NCBI GenBank assembly: GCA_963668535.1 | Contig: OY764867.1 | Location: forward strand, 248,001 to 312,000 | Direction of reading: 5' to 3' | Length of the DNA stretch: 64,000 bases | From: F22 sp963668535 | GTDB taxonomy: Bacteria > Bacteroidota > Bacteroidia > Bacteroidales > Bacteroidaceae | Shown here: positions 32,888 to 43,200 of the stretch, in pieces | How positions within the stretch are numbered: the first letter of the stretch is position 1 | Layout of the letters: every line of letters begins with the position of its first letter | Translations under genes and position numbers: made by a program | Notes under the pieces: model-generated | Databases searched by the model: none | Told to the model about the DNA's origin: nothing | The model's input: the letters and a program-made list of their open reading frames with translations, nothing else

Positions 32888-35449
32888 TTAATTGGGAAAG
32901 ATCCCCAAAGAATCAAATCGCATTTGCAATTCCAATTCATCTGCACAAAGTACTTTTCGCCCTTTTTGTCCATCCATTGGGCCAACTATACCAGCTACTT
33001 CCATCTGGTCCATGAGACGACCTGCACGGTTATATCCTATAGAAAATTTTCGTTGGATAAAACTAGTTGATCCCTGTTGATGCACAACAATCATGCGTGC
33101 TGCCTCTTCAAAAATAGCATCCAAACGGGTCATATCGACTTCAGAACTATCTTGCTTTTCTCCTTCTTCTCCTACATACTCTGGAAGAATATGCGCTGTA
33201 GGATAGCCTTGTTGTTTATGAATAAACTTAGTGATTTCATCAACTTCTGGTGTATCAACAAATGCACATTGCACACGAATAGGTTCAACTTCTTTTAGAT
33301 AAAGCATATCACCACGTCCCACCAATTGGTTAGCTCCAGGACGATCTAGAATAGTACGACTATCTGTCATCTGGGAAACTTTAAAAGCTATACGTGCAGG
33401 GAAATTGGCTTTAATAGTTCCAGTTATGATATTAGTTGTTGGACGTTGTGTAGCAATAATCATATGAATACCAACTGCACGTGCCAACTGAGCGATACGG
33501 GCAATAGGCAATTCGATGTCTTTGCCAGCTGTCATGATCAGATCTCCAAACTCGTCGATAATGACTACGATATATGGCATAAATCGGTGTCCATTCTCTG
33601 GATTGAGTCTGCGATCAATAAATTTCTGATTGTATTCCTTTATGTTACGACAATGAGCATCTTTAAGCAAATCATATCGTTCATCCATCTCCACACAAAC
33701 AGAGTTGAGCGTCTGCACCACTTTGGTCACATCTGTTATAATAGGTTCTTCGACATCAGGAAGCTTGGCTAAGAAATGCTTTTCTATCACAGAGTAAATA
33801 CTAAACTCAACCTTTTTAGGATCGACCATGACAAACTTCATTTCTGAAGGATGTTTTTTATACAACAAGGAAGTAATCATGGCATTCAATCCTACAGACT
33901 TACCTTGCCCAGTAGCACCAGCCACCAATAAGTGAGGCATTTTGTGTAAATCAATCATGAAGACCTCATTGGTAATAGTACGCCCAATAGCCATAGGCAA
34001 TTCCATCTTTGTCTCTTGATATTTTTTACTGGCTATCAATGCACGCATCGAAACGATTTGTGGCTTGGAATTAGGCACTTCAATACCTACAGTACCTTTA
34101 CCTGGGATAGGCGCAATAATACGTATACCTAATGCTTGAAGACGTAAGGCAATATCATCCTCTAGATTTCTAATCTTAGAAATACGTACCCCTTGCGCTG
34201 GAGTTATCTCATACAAAGTCACTGTTGGTCCTGGCGTCGCCTTTATAGATGATACCCTAATATCATATTCCAACAATGTTTGCTCAATACGGTCTTTATT
34301 GGTCTTTAATTCATCCTCATTCTTTACTGGCATGGAATCGCCATAATCCTTGAGTAAATCCAAAGTCGGATACTTATAGTGTTCAAGATCTAATCTAGGA
34401 TTGTATGGTGGCAATACCTCATCAACAGTTTCATCTTCAACCGGCGCTTCAATGACAAACTCACTACCACTTTCCTCAATAGGTAAAACCTCTTGTTCAG
34501 GTTCTTTATCCTCTTTTTGTACAGCGTCTTCTTGTACGGCGTCTTCGATGATGAAATCAGCACCACCTAGGTCACTATCATCACCAGACAGTGGTGTATA
34601 TTCAGTAAGTATCTCCTCCTTTTGCTGAATAGTTTGTGCCATATCGTCTACGCAAAGATCTATTTCAGAATCGGATAAAAGATTGTCTACTTCATGATTA
34701 TCGTTTGTATCAACAGAGTCCATACCTGACACCTCTGATTCATCGGTTTGTGTCTGCTCGTCTTGTATCTGATTGTCGGATAGCTCTGCATCCATATCTT
34801 TCTTCGGATCATGCACTTTCGACAAACGCGATTTGCCAAAGTAATGCAACACCTTTGTGGCCATTCCTTTGCGATCTACCACCAGATATACTAATGCAGA
34901 CACAATGAGCAAAATAATCACTCCAAGATTTCCTATTTGTTGAGAAGTAAACAAGTAATAGTTATACCCTATAAGTCCTCCATAATGGAAGAAACTATCT
35001 ATGGAAAGTAGTTGTTCAAAGGTAGACAACGCCAGTGCAGTCCATACCGTATACACGGCATATCGAGCGAAAGAACGCAACATGCTAATACGACGTACTC
35101 CAAAAAGCTTTAAAGACACTGTCCCTAAAAAGAACACAAGGAAAAAACTAGCTATACCAAAGCATTCGTGCACCAAAAAGTGTCCAGCTCTGCTACCTGT
35201 CTGTCCCATGATATTATGTACATTTTGCTGACCAGCTTCACCGACAGTAGAAGCTGCTTTATCATAAAGGCTTGCATCCTCAATTCCATCTTTAAAGAAT
35301 CCCAGGAGTGCCAGAAAAAGAAAGATTGTCATAAAGAAGGTAATCAAACCAATAATGACACGAAGTGTATCGTCGCTTTTGGCCTGATTGAAAGGCTTTC
35401 GTATTCGTGCTATAAGGCTTGGCTTGTTATTTTTTTTCCCTTTCACCAT
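32888..35449 (-). CDS. ftsK: FtsK/SpoIIIE DNA translocase
   Basis: Septum-anchored motor that pumps the chromosome terminus and aids dimer resolution at division. The 853-residue protein has four or five N-terminal membrane helices (about 25-195), then an acidic linker (about 215-350) with a short duplicated EDAVQ. The motor domain follows: the alpha part (GDSMPVKNEDELKTN), the Walker A GATGQGKS with LLVAGATGQGKSVGLNAM, and the Walker B YIVVIIDEFGDLI. The C-terminal gamma winged helix has QRKFSIGYNRAGRLMDQME, which reads KOPS-like DNA sites. All parts are complete. It is the first gene of ftsK-lolA-trxB. Confidence 0.96.
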   Translation of the reverse strand: MVKGKKNNKPSLIARIRKPFNQAKSDDTLRVIIGLITFFMTIFLFLALLGFFKDGIEDASLYDKAASTVGEAGQQNVHNIMGQTGSRAGHFLVHECFGIASFFLVFFLGTVSLKLFGVRRISMLRSFARYAVYTVWTALALSTFEQLLSIDSFFHYGGLIGYNYYLFTSQQIGNLGVIILLIVSALVYLVVDRKGMATKVLHYFGKSRLSKVHDPKKDMDAELSDNQIQDEQTQTDESEVSGMDSVDTNDNHEVDNLLSDSEIDLCVDDMAQTIQQKEEILTEYTPLSGDDSDLGGADFIIEDAVQEDAVQKEDKEPEQEVLPIEESGSEFVIEAPVEDETVDEVLPPYNPRLDLEHYKYPTLDLLKDYGDSMPVKNEDELKTNKDRIEQTLLEYDIRVSSIKATPGPTVTLYEITPAQGVRISKIRNLEDDIALRLQALGIRIIAPIPGKGTVGIEVPNSKPQIVSMRALIASKKYQETKMELPMAIGRTITNEVFMIDLHKMPHLLVAGATGQGKSVGLNAMITSLLYKKHPSEMKFVMVDPKKVEFSIYSVIEKHFLAKLPDVEEPIITDVTKVVQTLNSVCVEMDERYDLLKDAHCRNIKEYNQKFIDRRLNPENGHRFMPYIVVIIDEFGDLIMTAGKDIELPIARIAQLARAVGIHMIIATQRPTTNIITGTIKANFPARIAFKVSQMTDSRTILDRPGANQLVGRGDMLYLKEVEPIRVQCAFVDTPEVDEITKFIHKQQGYPTAHILPEYVGEEGEKQDSSEVDMTRLDAIFEEAARMIVVHQQGSTSFIQRKFSIGYNRAGRLMDQMEVAGIVGPMDGQKGRKVLCADELELQMRFDSLGIFPN

Positions 35450-35480
35450 ATGAAGTATGTTTTTTTGCTATTATTCAAGG

Positions 35481-35488
35481 CAAAAGTA
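35481..35488 (-). promoter_or_regulatory. -7 element for ftsK-lolA-trxB
   Basis: The minus strand reads TACTTTTG (TAnnTTTG), 32 bp before the ftsK start. It lies back to back with the rightward element at 35502-35509. Confidence 0.45.
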
Positions 35489-35501
35489 GTAAAAATATAG
35501 C

Positions 35502-35509
35502 TACCTTTG
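35502..35509 (+). promoter_or_regulatory. -7 element for the DUF5063 gene
   Basis: TACCTTTG, an exact TAnnTTTG match, 20 bp before the ATG at 35529. Confidence 0.5.
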
Positions 35510-35528
35510 CATTCCAAAGAGCAATAAA

Positions 35529-36092
35529 ATGATGAAAAAAGAAAGTCAGACTATATTTGAGCCTGCAGTAGCTGAATTTGTAACTGTAGCAGCTGAATTT
35601 TGTGCATTTGTAGAACGCGCAGAAGAAATGTCCACAAAATCTTTTGTAGACAAATCTCTAAAACTTCTACCTCTGCTATATTTAAAAGCAAGTTTACTAC
35701 CAGAAGTTCATCGCATCAATGACGAAGATTTGGAAGAATATGTAACGGAAGATATTTACACGATCTTACGAATCAATGTTGCAGGAGTCATGGAAAGATA
35801 TGATGATTATCTGGAAGTGTTTAAGGAGGAGATGGTCTATAGTGACACCCCTATTAAAGCAAGTATCGCTGAGGATATAGCCGATATTTACCAAGACATA
35901 CAAAACTTTTTATTTGTATTTAGAATCGGTATCAATGAAACAATGAACGATTCATTATGTATAGTAAAAGAGAGTTTTGGGTTGTACTGGGGACAAAAGC
36001 TTGTCAATACTTTACGAGCATTACATGATGTATATCACCATGCAATGCCTAAAGCTGAAGAAGAAGATGATGATTTAGGTATCAACGAATAA
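35529..36092 (+). CDS. DUF5063 domain protein
   Basis: A 187-residue acidic, mainly helical cytoplasmic protein with no catalytic motif that I can see. It reads as a Bacteroidetes DUF5063 member from its overall pattern: FVTVAAEFCAFVERAEEM, KLLPLLYLKASLLP, ADIYQDIQNFLFVFRIGI and ESFGLYWGQKLVNTLRALHDVYH. Function is unknown. It is co-oriented with the DEDD exonuclease and the RlmI-like methyltransferase, so a role around RNA is possible, but only by position. Confidence 0.75.
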   Translation: MMKKESQTIFEPAVAEFVTVAAEFCAFVERAEEMSTKSFVDKSLKLLPLLYLKASLLPEVHRINDEDLEEYVTEDIYTILRINVAGVMERYDDYLEVFKEEMVYSDTPIKASIAEDIADIYQDIQNFLFVFRIGINETMNDSLCIVKESFGLYWGQKLVNTLRALHDVYHHAMPKAEEEDDDLGINE

Positions 36093-36165
36093 TAAACGAC
36101 CACTTAAATATAGGAGAACAACGAAAAACGAATATGGAATAATATGTCCACCGAACAATATAAGC

Positions 36166-36783
36166 ATGAAACAACTCCAAAATAAGATAAGTAAAGAAGC
36201 TATTAAAACTATGCCCACAGCTAGCTATGAGGGTTTAATCAAAGTCATTGATACACCTGAATTGCTAGAAGAAGCAATCAAAGAATTAGATGGTCATCCT
36301 ATTTTAGGCATAGATAGTGAGACACGTCCATCCTTCAAAAAGGGAGAAATGCACAAAGTTAGTTTACTTCAAATTGCCACATCTTCTTGTTGCTATCTAT
36401 TTAGACTGAATAAAATCGGCTTTGCTATAGAACTAGTACATTTGCTTGAATCTAAAGAGGTTATTAAAGTTGGCCTTAGCCTTACCGATGACTTTCTAAT
36501 GCTTCGTCGTCGCCGAAAAAGTTTTAAAGCTGATGGCTATATTGATTTGCAGCAAATGATTAAAGACTACGGAATAGAAGACCTTAGCTTACAAAAAGTA
36601 TATGCCAACCTATTTGGTAAAAGATTAAGTAAAGGACAACGTCTATCTAACTGGGAACAAGAGATCCTTTCACCGGCTCAACAACAGTATGCAGCCTTGG
36701 ACGCAGTGGCATGTCTAGAAATATACAATGCGTTGGTGCAAGAATATCAACCAGGAAATTACAAACTAATCGTCGTTGAATAA
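36166..36783 (+). CDS. 3'-5' exonuclease, DEDDy (RNase D-like) domain protein
   Basis: A 205-residue cytoplasmic nuclease domain. The four acidic residues of the DEDD superfamily are in place: ILGIDSETRP (Asp-x-Glu), GLSLTDDFLML (third Asp) and QQYAALDAVACLEIY, with Tyr and Asp of the Y variant. It lacks the HRDC domains of true RNase D, so it is the short single-domain form common in Bacteroidetes. Substrate (RNA or DNA) is unproven. It lies between DUF5063 and the rRNA methyltransferase gene, 22 bp before the latter's ATG. Confidence 0.88.
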   Translation: MKQLQNKISKEAIKTMPTASYEGLIKVIDTPELLEEAIKELDGHPILGIDSETRPSFKKGEMHKVSLLQIATSSCCYLFRLNKIGFAIELVHLLESKEVIKVGLSLTDDFLMLRRRRKSFKADGYIDLQQMIKDYGIEDLSLQKVYANLFGKRLSKGQRLSNWEQEILSPAQQQYAALDAVACLEIYNALVQEYQPGNYKLIVVE

Positions 36784-36805
36784 CCCTTTGAATTCGACTT
36801 ATAAT

Positions 36806-37987
36806 ATGATTACACTTCAACTTAAAAAGAAAAAAGAAGAATCACTTAAACGTTTCCACCCATGGATCTTCTCTGGTGCTATTGCTCGTATGGAACGCGA
36901 ACCAGAGGAAGGTGAAGTCGTACGAGTGATCACTGATTCAGGCGAATACATTTGCCATGGTCATTACCAAATAGGTAGTATTGCTGTACGTGTACTATCT
37001 TTTGATGAAAATGAAACCATTGATCAACATTTTTGGGAACAACGACTTCATATAGCCTACCAAATGCGTGTAGCTATTGGTGTAGCAGAATGCCCTAACA
37101 ATACAACATATCGCTTAGTACATGGTGAGGGGGACAATCTTCCTGGCTTGGTTGTTGATATTTACGGACAAACAGCTGTAATGCAAGCGCATTCAGCAGG
37201 AATGCACAGACATCGCCAAGAGATAGCAGATGCCATTGTCAAAGTAAGCAATAACAACATTCAACATGTATATTATAAGAGTGAAACGACCCTTCCATAC
37301 AAAGCAGACTTAGATGCTGAAAATTGTTTCTTGGTTGGCGGTAGCGATGAAAATATTGCAATGGAGAATGGACTTAAATTCCATGTGGACTGGTTGAAAG
37401 GACAAAAAACAGGATTTTTTGTGGATCAACGTGATAATAGAAGCTTACTAGAAAGGTATAGCAATAACCGAAGTGTTTTAAATATGTTTTGTTACACTGG
37501 TGGCTTTTCTTTTTATGCTATGAGAAGCAATGCCAAATTAGTACACTCTGTTGATAGTTCAGCGAAAGCTATAGAATTAACTAAGGCCAATGTCGAACTA
37601 AATTTCCCAGGAGATAACCGTCACCAAGCATATGCTGAGGATGCTTTCAAATATTTGGATCGTATGGGCGATCAATACGATTTAATCATACTAGATCCAC
37701 CAGCCTTTGCCAAACATAGAGGAGCTTTACGCAATGCATTGATAGGATACCGTAAACTAAATGCCAAAGCTTTTGAAAAGATTCAGCCAGGAGGTATTTT
37801 ATTTACTTTCTCCTGTTCGCAGGTCGTTTCTAAAGAACAATTTCGTACGGCTGTTTTCTCAGCGGCAGCTATTAGCGGACGTAAAGTACGTATCTTGCAC
37901 CAGCTGACACAGCCAGCAGATCATCCTGTTAATATCTACCACCCAGAAGGAGAATATCTTAAAGGATTGGTTCTATACGTTGAGTAA
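36806..37987 (+). CDS. RlmI-like class I rRNA (cytosine-C5) methyltransferase
   Basis: A 393-residue SAM-dependent methyltransferase. The N-terminal PUA-type RNA-binding domain (LKRFHPWIFSGAI...ICHGHYQIGSIAVRVLS) is followed by the RlmI/RlmK core. The core includes KGQKTGFFVDQRDNR, the SAM motif VLNMFCYTGGFSFYAM, motif IV YDLIILDPPAFAK and FTFSCSQVVS with the catalytic-type cysteine. Family members methylate 23S rRNA (C1962 for E. coli RlmI). The open frame starts with TTG at 36776, inside the previous gene; the ATG at 36806 is preferred. It ends the DUF5063-exonuclease group at a strong terminator. Confidence 0.88.
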   Translation: MITLQLKKKKEESLKRFHPWIFSGAIARMEREPEEGEVVRVITDSGEYICHGHYQIGSIAVRVLSFDENETIDQHFWEQRLHIAYQMRVAIGVAECPNNTTYRLVHGEGDNLPGLVVDIYGQTAVMQAHSAGMHRHRQEIADAIVKVSNNNIQHVYYKSETTLPYKADLDAENCFLVGGSDENIAMENGLKFHVDWLKGQKTGFFVDQRDNRSLLERYSNNRSVLNMFCYTGGFSFYAMRSNAKLVHSVDSSAKAIELTKANVELNFPGDNRHQAYAEDAFKYLDRMGDQYDLIILDPPAFAKHRGALRNALIGYRKLNAKAFEKIQPGGILFTFSCSQVVSKEQFRTAVFSAAAISGRKVRILHQLTQPADHPVNIYHPEGEYLKGLVLYVE

Positions 37988-38006
37988 ACCATTCAACCAT
38001 ATACAA

Positions 38007-38057
38007 AAATGCACATTCATGTATCTCTTGTTGTACATGAATGTGCATTTATTTTTT
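38007..38057. terminator. Bidirectional terminator between rlmI-like and abgT-like genes
   Basis: A 17-bp perfect stem, AAATGCACATTCATGTA (38007-38023) with its complement at 38034-38050 and a 10-nt loop. A T-rich tail lies on the right and an A-run on the left, so it can serve both convergent transcripts. Confidence 0.85.
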
Positions 38058-38063
38058 ACGATT

Positions 38064-39524
38064 TTACAAGCCTATGGGTATGCCCAAAGCCAACCAGCAA
38101 ACAAATAAAATAAGCCACCCCAATAGTATAGCCACTGAATACTTCCAAGTATACTTGATAATGCGTCCAAAACCAGCATCGGCCTGATACTCTTTCAGAA
38201 ACATCAAAACTAAAGGAATATAATATAATAAAGGGGTCAATCCATTCGTTGCACTATCACCAATACGATAGGCACATTGTGTCACTTCTGGGGCTATGCC
38301 ATGAGCGCCCAATGCTGGAATAAAGATATACGATAAGAAGGCCCATTTGCCAGTAGCAGAGACCATCAGAAGATTGGAGAAAGCACAAAACAAAATAAAT
38401 ATAATTAGTGTAGCATAGGCGCCAAAAGACAAACCAGTCATCCATTGCGCACTAACGATGGCCAAGTATTTATCTAATTGTGAGAACTGCATACAAGCAA
38501 ATAATTGAGCTGCGAAAAAGGCCAAGACTAAGAAAGATCCTAGCAACTTCGTATAGTAAGTCATGCCATCAAAAAGGTCTCGATCACTCCTATACTTACC
38601 AACTGCAAAACCATACACCATACCACATAATCCCAATCCAAAGGTCACAAGAAAAAGGGCACTTTGTATCATAGGAGATCTCAATAAACTACCATCTACC
38701 CCTCGTAAAAAACCATTTGGCAAAGTCGCTGCCAATATGAGTACTACAATATAGCATAGACCTGTAATACCTGCAGCTCTTAATGCTCTGTACTCATAGG
38801 GAGCTAACTTAGCTGGTATTTCTTGCAATTTTTCCCAAGAACTGGTATTCTCATGCAATTGAGGGAGTAAAACACGTACCGTCACTTGATAAATCACCAC
38901 AGATAAAACGATAAATGAAGCACTCATGAACCAGTAATTACTCATGGGGCCACAAGTATATGTCGAAAGCCCTGATTGTTCTAAAGCTTGCACAGTAATA
39001 TTAGCCATAATTGGATCCATAGTTCCAACCAGGATATTTGCACTATAAGCACATGCCACGGAGACATATGATGTGATCAGTCCAGCCACTGGTGACAGAC
39101 GTACAGATTGAAAAAGTGTAGCACTCAAAGGAAGTAAAAAGAGATAACCAACATCTCCTATGACATTGGAAAGCATCCCAGCCCATATGACAAATAATAT
39201 AATGAATTGTGGACGTGGACGAAGCTGCAAAATAAGCTGCATCAAACTATCCAGGAAACCAGAGTGTTGGGCAATGCCAAGTCCCAAGAGTCCCACAAGT
39301 ACTAGGCCAACTGGCTTAAAATTCGTAAAGTGTACGAAAAGATTGCGTAATAACCAACGCATTCCCTCGGCACTCATCAAACTGCGCACTTCAACAAGCT
39401 CACCTGTTTGTGGATGGGCCACCCGTACACCATAGCTAGCTGCTATCCAACTACATAGCATGACAACCAGTATCAATAAAAAATACAAGCTAGCTGGATG
39501 GGAAAATATAGGTTTACTCTTCAT
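38064..39524 (-). CDS. AbgT-family transporter
   Basis: A 486-residue inner-membrane protein with about twelve hydrophobic segments. It matches AbgT (p-aminobenzoyl-glutamate transporter) proteins in order. PASLYFLLILVVMLCSWIAA is at the start, GLVLVGLLGLGIAQHSGFLDSLMQLIL comes next, and the FVIWAGMLSNVIGDVGYLFLLPLSATLF hairpin follows. SVACAYSANILVGTMDPIMANIT and RIGDSATNGLTPLLYYIPLVL, which includes the second hairpin region, come last. Some family members (MtrF, YdaH) export sulfonamide-like antimetabolites, while AbgT imports a folate breakdown product; sequence does not choose between these. The gene overlaps the response regulator by 11 bp, so it is the last member of that operon. Confidence 0.9.
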   Translation of the reverse strand: MKSKPIFSHPASLYFLLILVVMLCSWIAASYGVRVAHPQTGELVEVRSLMSAEGMRWLLRNLFVHFTNFKPVGLVLVGLLGLGIAQHSGFLDSLMQLILQLRPRPQFIILFVIWAGMLSNVIGDVGYLFLLPLSATLFQSVRLSPVAGLITSYVSVACAYSANILVGTMDPIMANITVQALEQSGLSTYTCGPMSNYWFMSASFIVLSVVIYQVTVRVLLPQLHENTSSWEKLQEIPAKLAPYEYRALRAAGITGLCYIVVLILAATLPNGFLRGVDGSLLRSPMIQSALFLVTFGLGLCGMVYGFAVGKYRSDRDLFDGMTYYTKLLGSFLVLAFFAAQLFACMQFSQLDKYLAIVSAQWMTGLSFGAYATLIIFILFCAFSNLLMVSATGKWAFLSYIFIPALGAHGIAPEVTQCAYRIGDSATNGLTPLLYYIPLVLMFLKEYQADAGFGRIIKYTWKYSVAILLGWLILFVCWLALGIPIGL

Positions 39525-40248
39525 CAGCTTCTATTGAATCTAAATCAAGAATACGCAATTCTAGAGCACGTACAGCCAATCGAGTGGCATTAACACCTTG
39601 GCGCTCATCTTCATCAAATAAGCGATTAATTAAATCATTCTGCCGCTTTTCTAGACTTTTTACGCCAAAAGGCATAGCTCGTAATTTCGTTATTTGATCT
39701 TTTGTATATCCAAGTGCTAAATGACGTAAGAAACGTTCGTCATATTCGTCTATTTCCAAAGATATAATAGCCTCTTGGCGTTTCACATCATTAGATACTG
39801 CTTCTCTAAAACGCATCAAAATACGATCTAGGATAGGTTCATTAAAGACCAAACGCTTGCCTGATAATACAGCAATAACGTCTTGTTTTGTAAGCAATTC
39901 TCCACTTTTTAAAATAATCCCTACAGCACCAGCATCAAGGACATCCATCCAAAGACGCTCATTCAGAATTTCCCCAGTAAAGACAAGTACTTTAACATCG
40001 GAATATTCCTGAGTAAGACGTTGGCATATTGTTACTCCAATGGTAGTAGATCCACCTAATCCTAGGTCAAGGAGTACCAAGTCAGGGACTTTTTTCTCCA
40101 TTAATGTCCAAAAGTCAGTCTCATTCATAGCTGCTCCTAAGACTTCAACTTCGGGTATGTCTTGTCGAAATATTTGTTGAGTACCTTTTAGTTCTAATTG
40201 CATGTCCTCAACTATAATGACTGTGGGTTTATGGGTTGCTGTTTGCAT
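39514..40248 (-). CDS. Response regulator with divergent C-terminal output domain
   Basis: A 244-residue cytoplasmic regulator. The receiver domain (about 8-125) has its acidic pocket at Glu14-Asp15, phospho-acceptor Asp61 (DLVLLDLGLGG), Thr91 (VFTGE) and Lys114 (GIILKSG), so it should be active. The C-terminal part (about 160-235) carries LRHLALGYTKDQITKLRAMPFGVKSLEKRQNDLINRLF, which looks like a drifted LuxR-type helix-turn-helix, as in DUF5932 proteins. It starts 3 bp after the kinase gene and overlaps abgT, so kinase, regulator and transporter form one unit. Confidence 0.85.
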   Translation of the reverse strand: MQTATHKPTVIIVEDMQLELKGTQQIFRQDIPEVEVLGAAMNETDFWTLMEKKVPDLVLLDLGLGGSTTIGVTICQRLTQEYSDVKVLVFTGEILNERLWMDVLDAGAVGIILKSGELLTKQDVIAVLSGKRLVFNEPILDRILMRFREAVSNDVKRQEAIISLEIDEYDERFLRHLALGYTKDQITKLRAMPFGVKSLEKRQNDLINRLFDEDERQGVNATRLAVRALELRILDLDSIEADEE

Positions 40249-40251
40249 AGC

Positions 40252-43200
40252 TTATTGTTTTTTTAAAGGTGTATGTATAGGCATAGTCCAAAAGATACGA
40301 TAGCCATTTTTGCCAGATAATCCAGAAGCTGATATACGACAACCGCGCAAGCCAGCAAATTCATCAACATCGCGTATAATTTGCTTAGCTATCAGCAATT
40401 CGTTAATTCCCAACTGAGTATCAAATAAATGATCAATCGTATATGGGCTCGGCAAATGTAATGATGTTTCCTCATCCTGCCACACCAAACAAATAAAATG
40501 TCCTTCCTGACGCACTATTGCTTTTAATTGATTCGGGTGACCAAAAACAGTAGTCATAACTTGCAATATTACTTCATGAAGTTGTGTATGTAATACTTTA
40601 TCCGTCCTGAAATAAGTATTCTCGTCAACATCTATCTGCCAAATGATGGATGATTTCGCACCTTTCTTTTGAAGTCTCTTCATAATTTTGTTGGCTTCAG
40701 ACACTAATCGTGCAACGGGAATAACTTCTCGTTTGAATGTAGTTTGATGCAGCACTCTATTTGCACCACGTACAAGTAATTGATGTACACTTCGATAGTG
40801 TTGAGCAAGTTCAGCAGCAGCTACTAAATAATCATCTGACGACTGAATAAGCTCATGCTCTCGGCACTTATCAATCAATTGTTTTATACGGTTCGGATAA
40901 TATAAAGTTTCATGCTTTATTGTAGATAAACCATTATCAAGAACCATATTTTGAATGTGTAAAGTACGGGACTCCCACTGAGTACGTTCCATATCGTCTT
41001 GCGCCAATACGATCTCCAACATACGCATCTTGCGAAGAGATACAATTTGGTTCAAAAGTTGGCCTAGATAATCAGCGAGTATATCTAGTAATTGCTGTTG
41101 CTCAGCCTCTAAAGATGGATAAGCCAAGGTGAGTAATAGTGCCCCTTGGTCAAAAGCAAGTGGTTTACATAAAATGGATTGATTTTGACTAGTCATATCC
41201 TCCTTAGATTGCTTTTCATATAATTGAAGATACTCTTTCTGTGAGATGTAACGTAAACTACGCAAATCAAACAGATGCGTGCAACTTCTTTGGACATGCT
41301 GTAGCATATCATGAGGTAGATTATCTAATTGTTCTTCACTGACCTGATCATCCAACTGTACCGAATCTGCGAGTTGACTGTGAATATCCAATAGTAAATC
41401 AAAATGACGACGTGTGCGCCATCTAGGCAGTAGATAATATCTGTAGTATCCTAATATCATACTGAGTACAACAAGCAAACAAAGGACTAATCCTACAGTA
41501 CGATTAGTCGTGGACGTTTTAAGCCGATCACAGTATGCAGACAAGGTTTCATCACTACTAACTAACTTATACAACTGCGTATAACAGTCATTGTTAAAGG
41601 TGTACTGATCAATCTTGTTTTGAGATAAGTATGCGATGGCCAGCTCATTTCTAAGATATAAAATCAATTGGTAATCAACTTGTACACCTCTATCCCACCA
41701 ATAAAATTCGGCTGGATTTTGATAGGCATAAGGCGCCAACGTTGGAAAATCCACAAATGAACTATCTTTTTTGATTTGTTGGTTAAACTTATTCATAGCT
41801 TGAGCAGCATATCTTATCGCCTTGGAATACATATGTCGTTGATTAGCAGTGTGACAAGAATCAGCCAAAACATAAACACTTTGTTCTTTATGTATCAATG
41901 CTTGTGCATGTGCATCCTGCACCAATCCTGGTAGTTGACAAAGTAAAAACACCCCAACAAGAGCTAGCACACGAGGCAAGCGGAAAGAGAAGCGACTACC
42001 TTTATGTAAACGACTCTCAATATGTAAACGACACACATCAAATAAAGGACTTGTTTTACGATACTTTTCAATTATACCACGACAATTCATCAGACCGAAT
42101 CCAGATCCTTTATTTTCCTTTATATGACTTTCGTTGGTGTCCCCCACTTGCTGACTGTCCACAACTTTATCATTCAGAAGGTGAGAAATGTCTTCGGACG
42201 ACAATCCATAACCAGTATCTGCTATAGAAACCTCTACAAAATTATCTTCAGCCGTAGCACTCAATGTAATGGTACCACCTGCTGGAGTGAATTTACGGGC
42301 ATTTTCTAAAAGCGTATTGATCATAAATAATGTCAATGCCTCATCGGCTTTCACTTGATAGCTGGTTGGTAGGACAACTAATGTTTGTTCCTTTAATTGG
42401 AAGCTTTTTGAACGTTGCTCTTGTATGTCGAATAAGTTCTGTAAAGAAAAACGACTAATTTGTAAAACGACTTGACCTTGCTTCATCTGGATACTGTTGA
42501 CAAGTTGTTGATTTTGCAACAAAATATCTTTCAATAATTCATCAAGATATCTAAATTGTTCTGATTGTGCTACAAAACTGACATTACTCTCTTTTGTCAT
42601 TTGACTAAGCACATGGGTCATTCTATCTATACCAGAGCTCAATCCATTGACAATAGCCAAAGAAGACTTTTTAATCGTATGCTGACGCTTGCGTTGTGCA
42701 AGTTGTTGCTCCACAACATAATGCTGTTTATCTAACAACTCACGCTGTTCAACCAAAGCCGATAAAGATTGCCCGTTACGATAACTCCAATGCCAAAAAC
42801 CATCAATTAATTGTTCTATTCTTGTTTGATTACTCGAATCAATAAGCGTGTCCAATTCAGCACGCATATCAGAGAGATCTTTAGACATTTCTTCTTTCCA
42901 CAATTCCTCAGATAAGTTTTCATCTTCTGGTGGAGTCAAGGCTATAATCTTACGACACAACTGTAAAAGTAAGCTACGCATTTTTTCAGTTTTACGAGCT
43001 CTTTGACGTGAATAGCGATTCAAAAGAAACAGTAAAACAGATAATAAAAGAATAGCAAAAATCAACACAAACAACAAGACATTGGTGTGTTTGGCCATAA
43101 CTTCTAATTCGTCACGCCTAGCTATGATAGCTTTATCTTCACGATTAGCTTCCAATACATTTAAATAGGCAGAACGATGCTCAACAGCAGAATCTATACT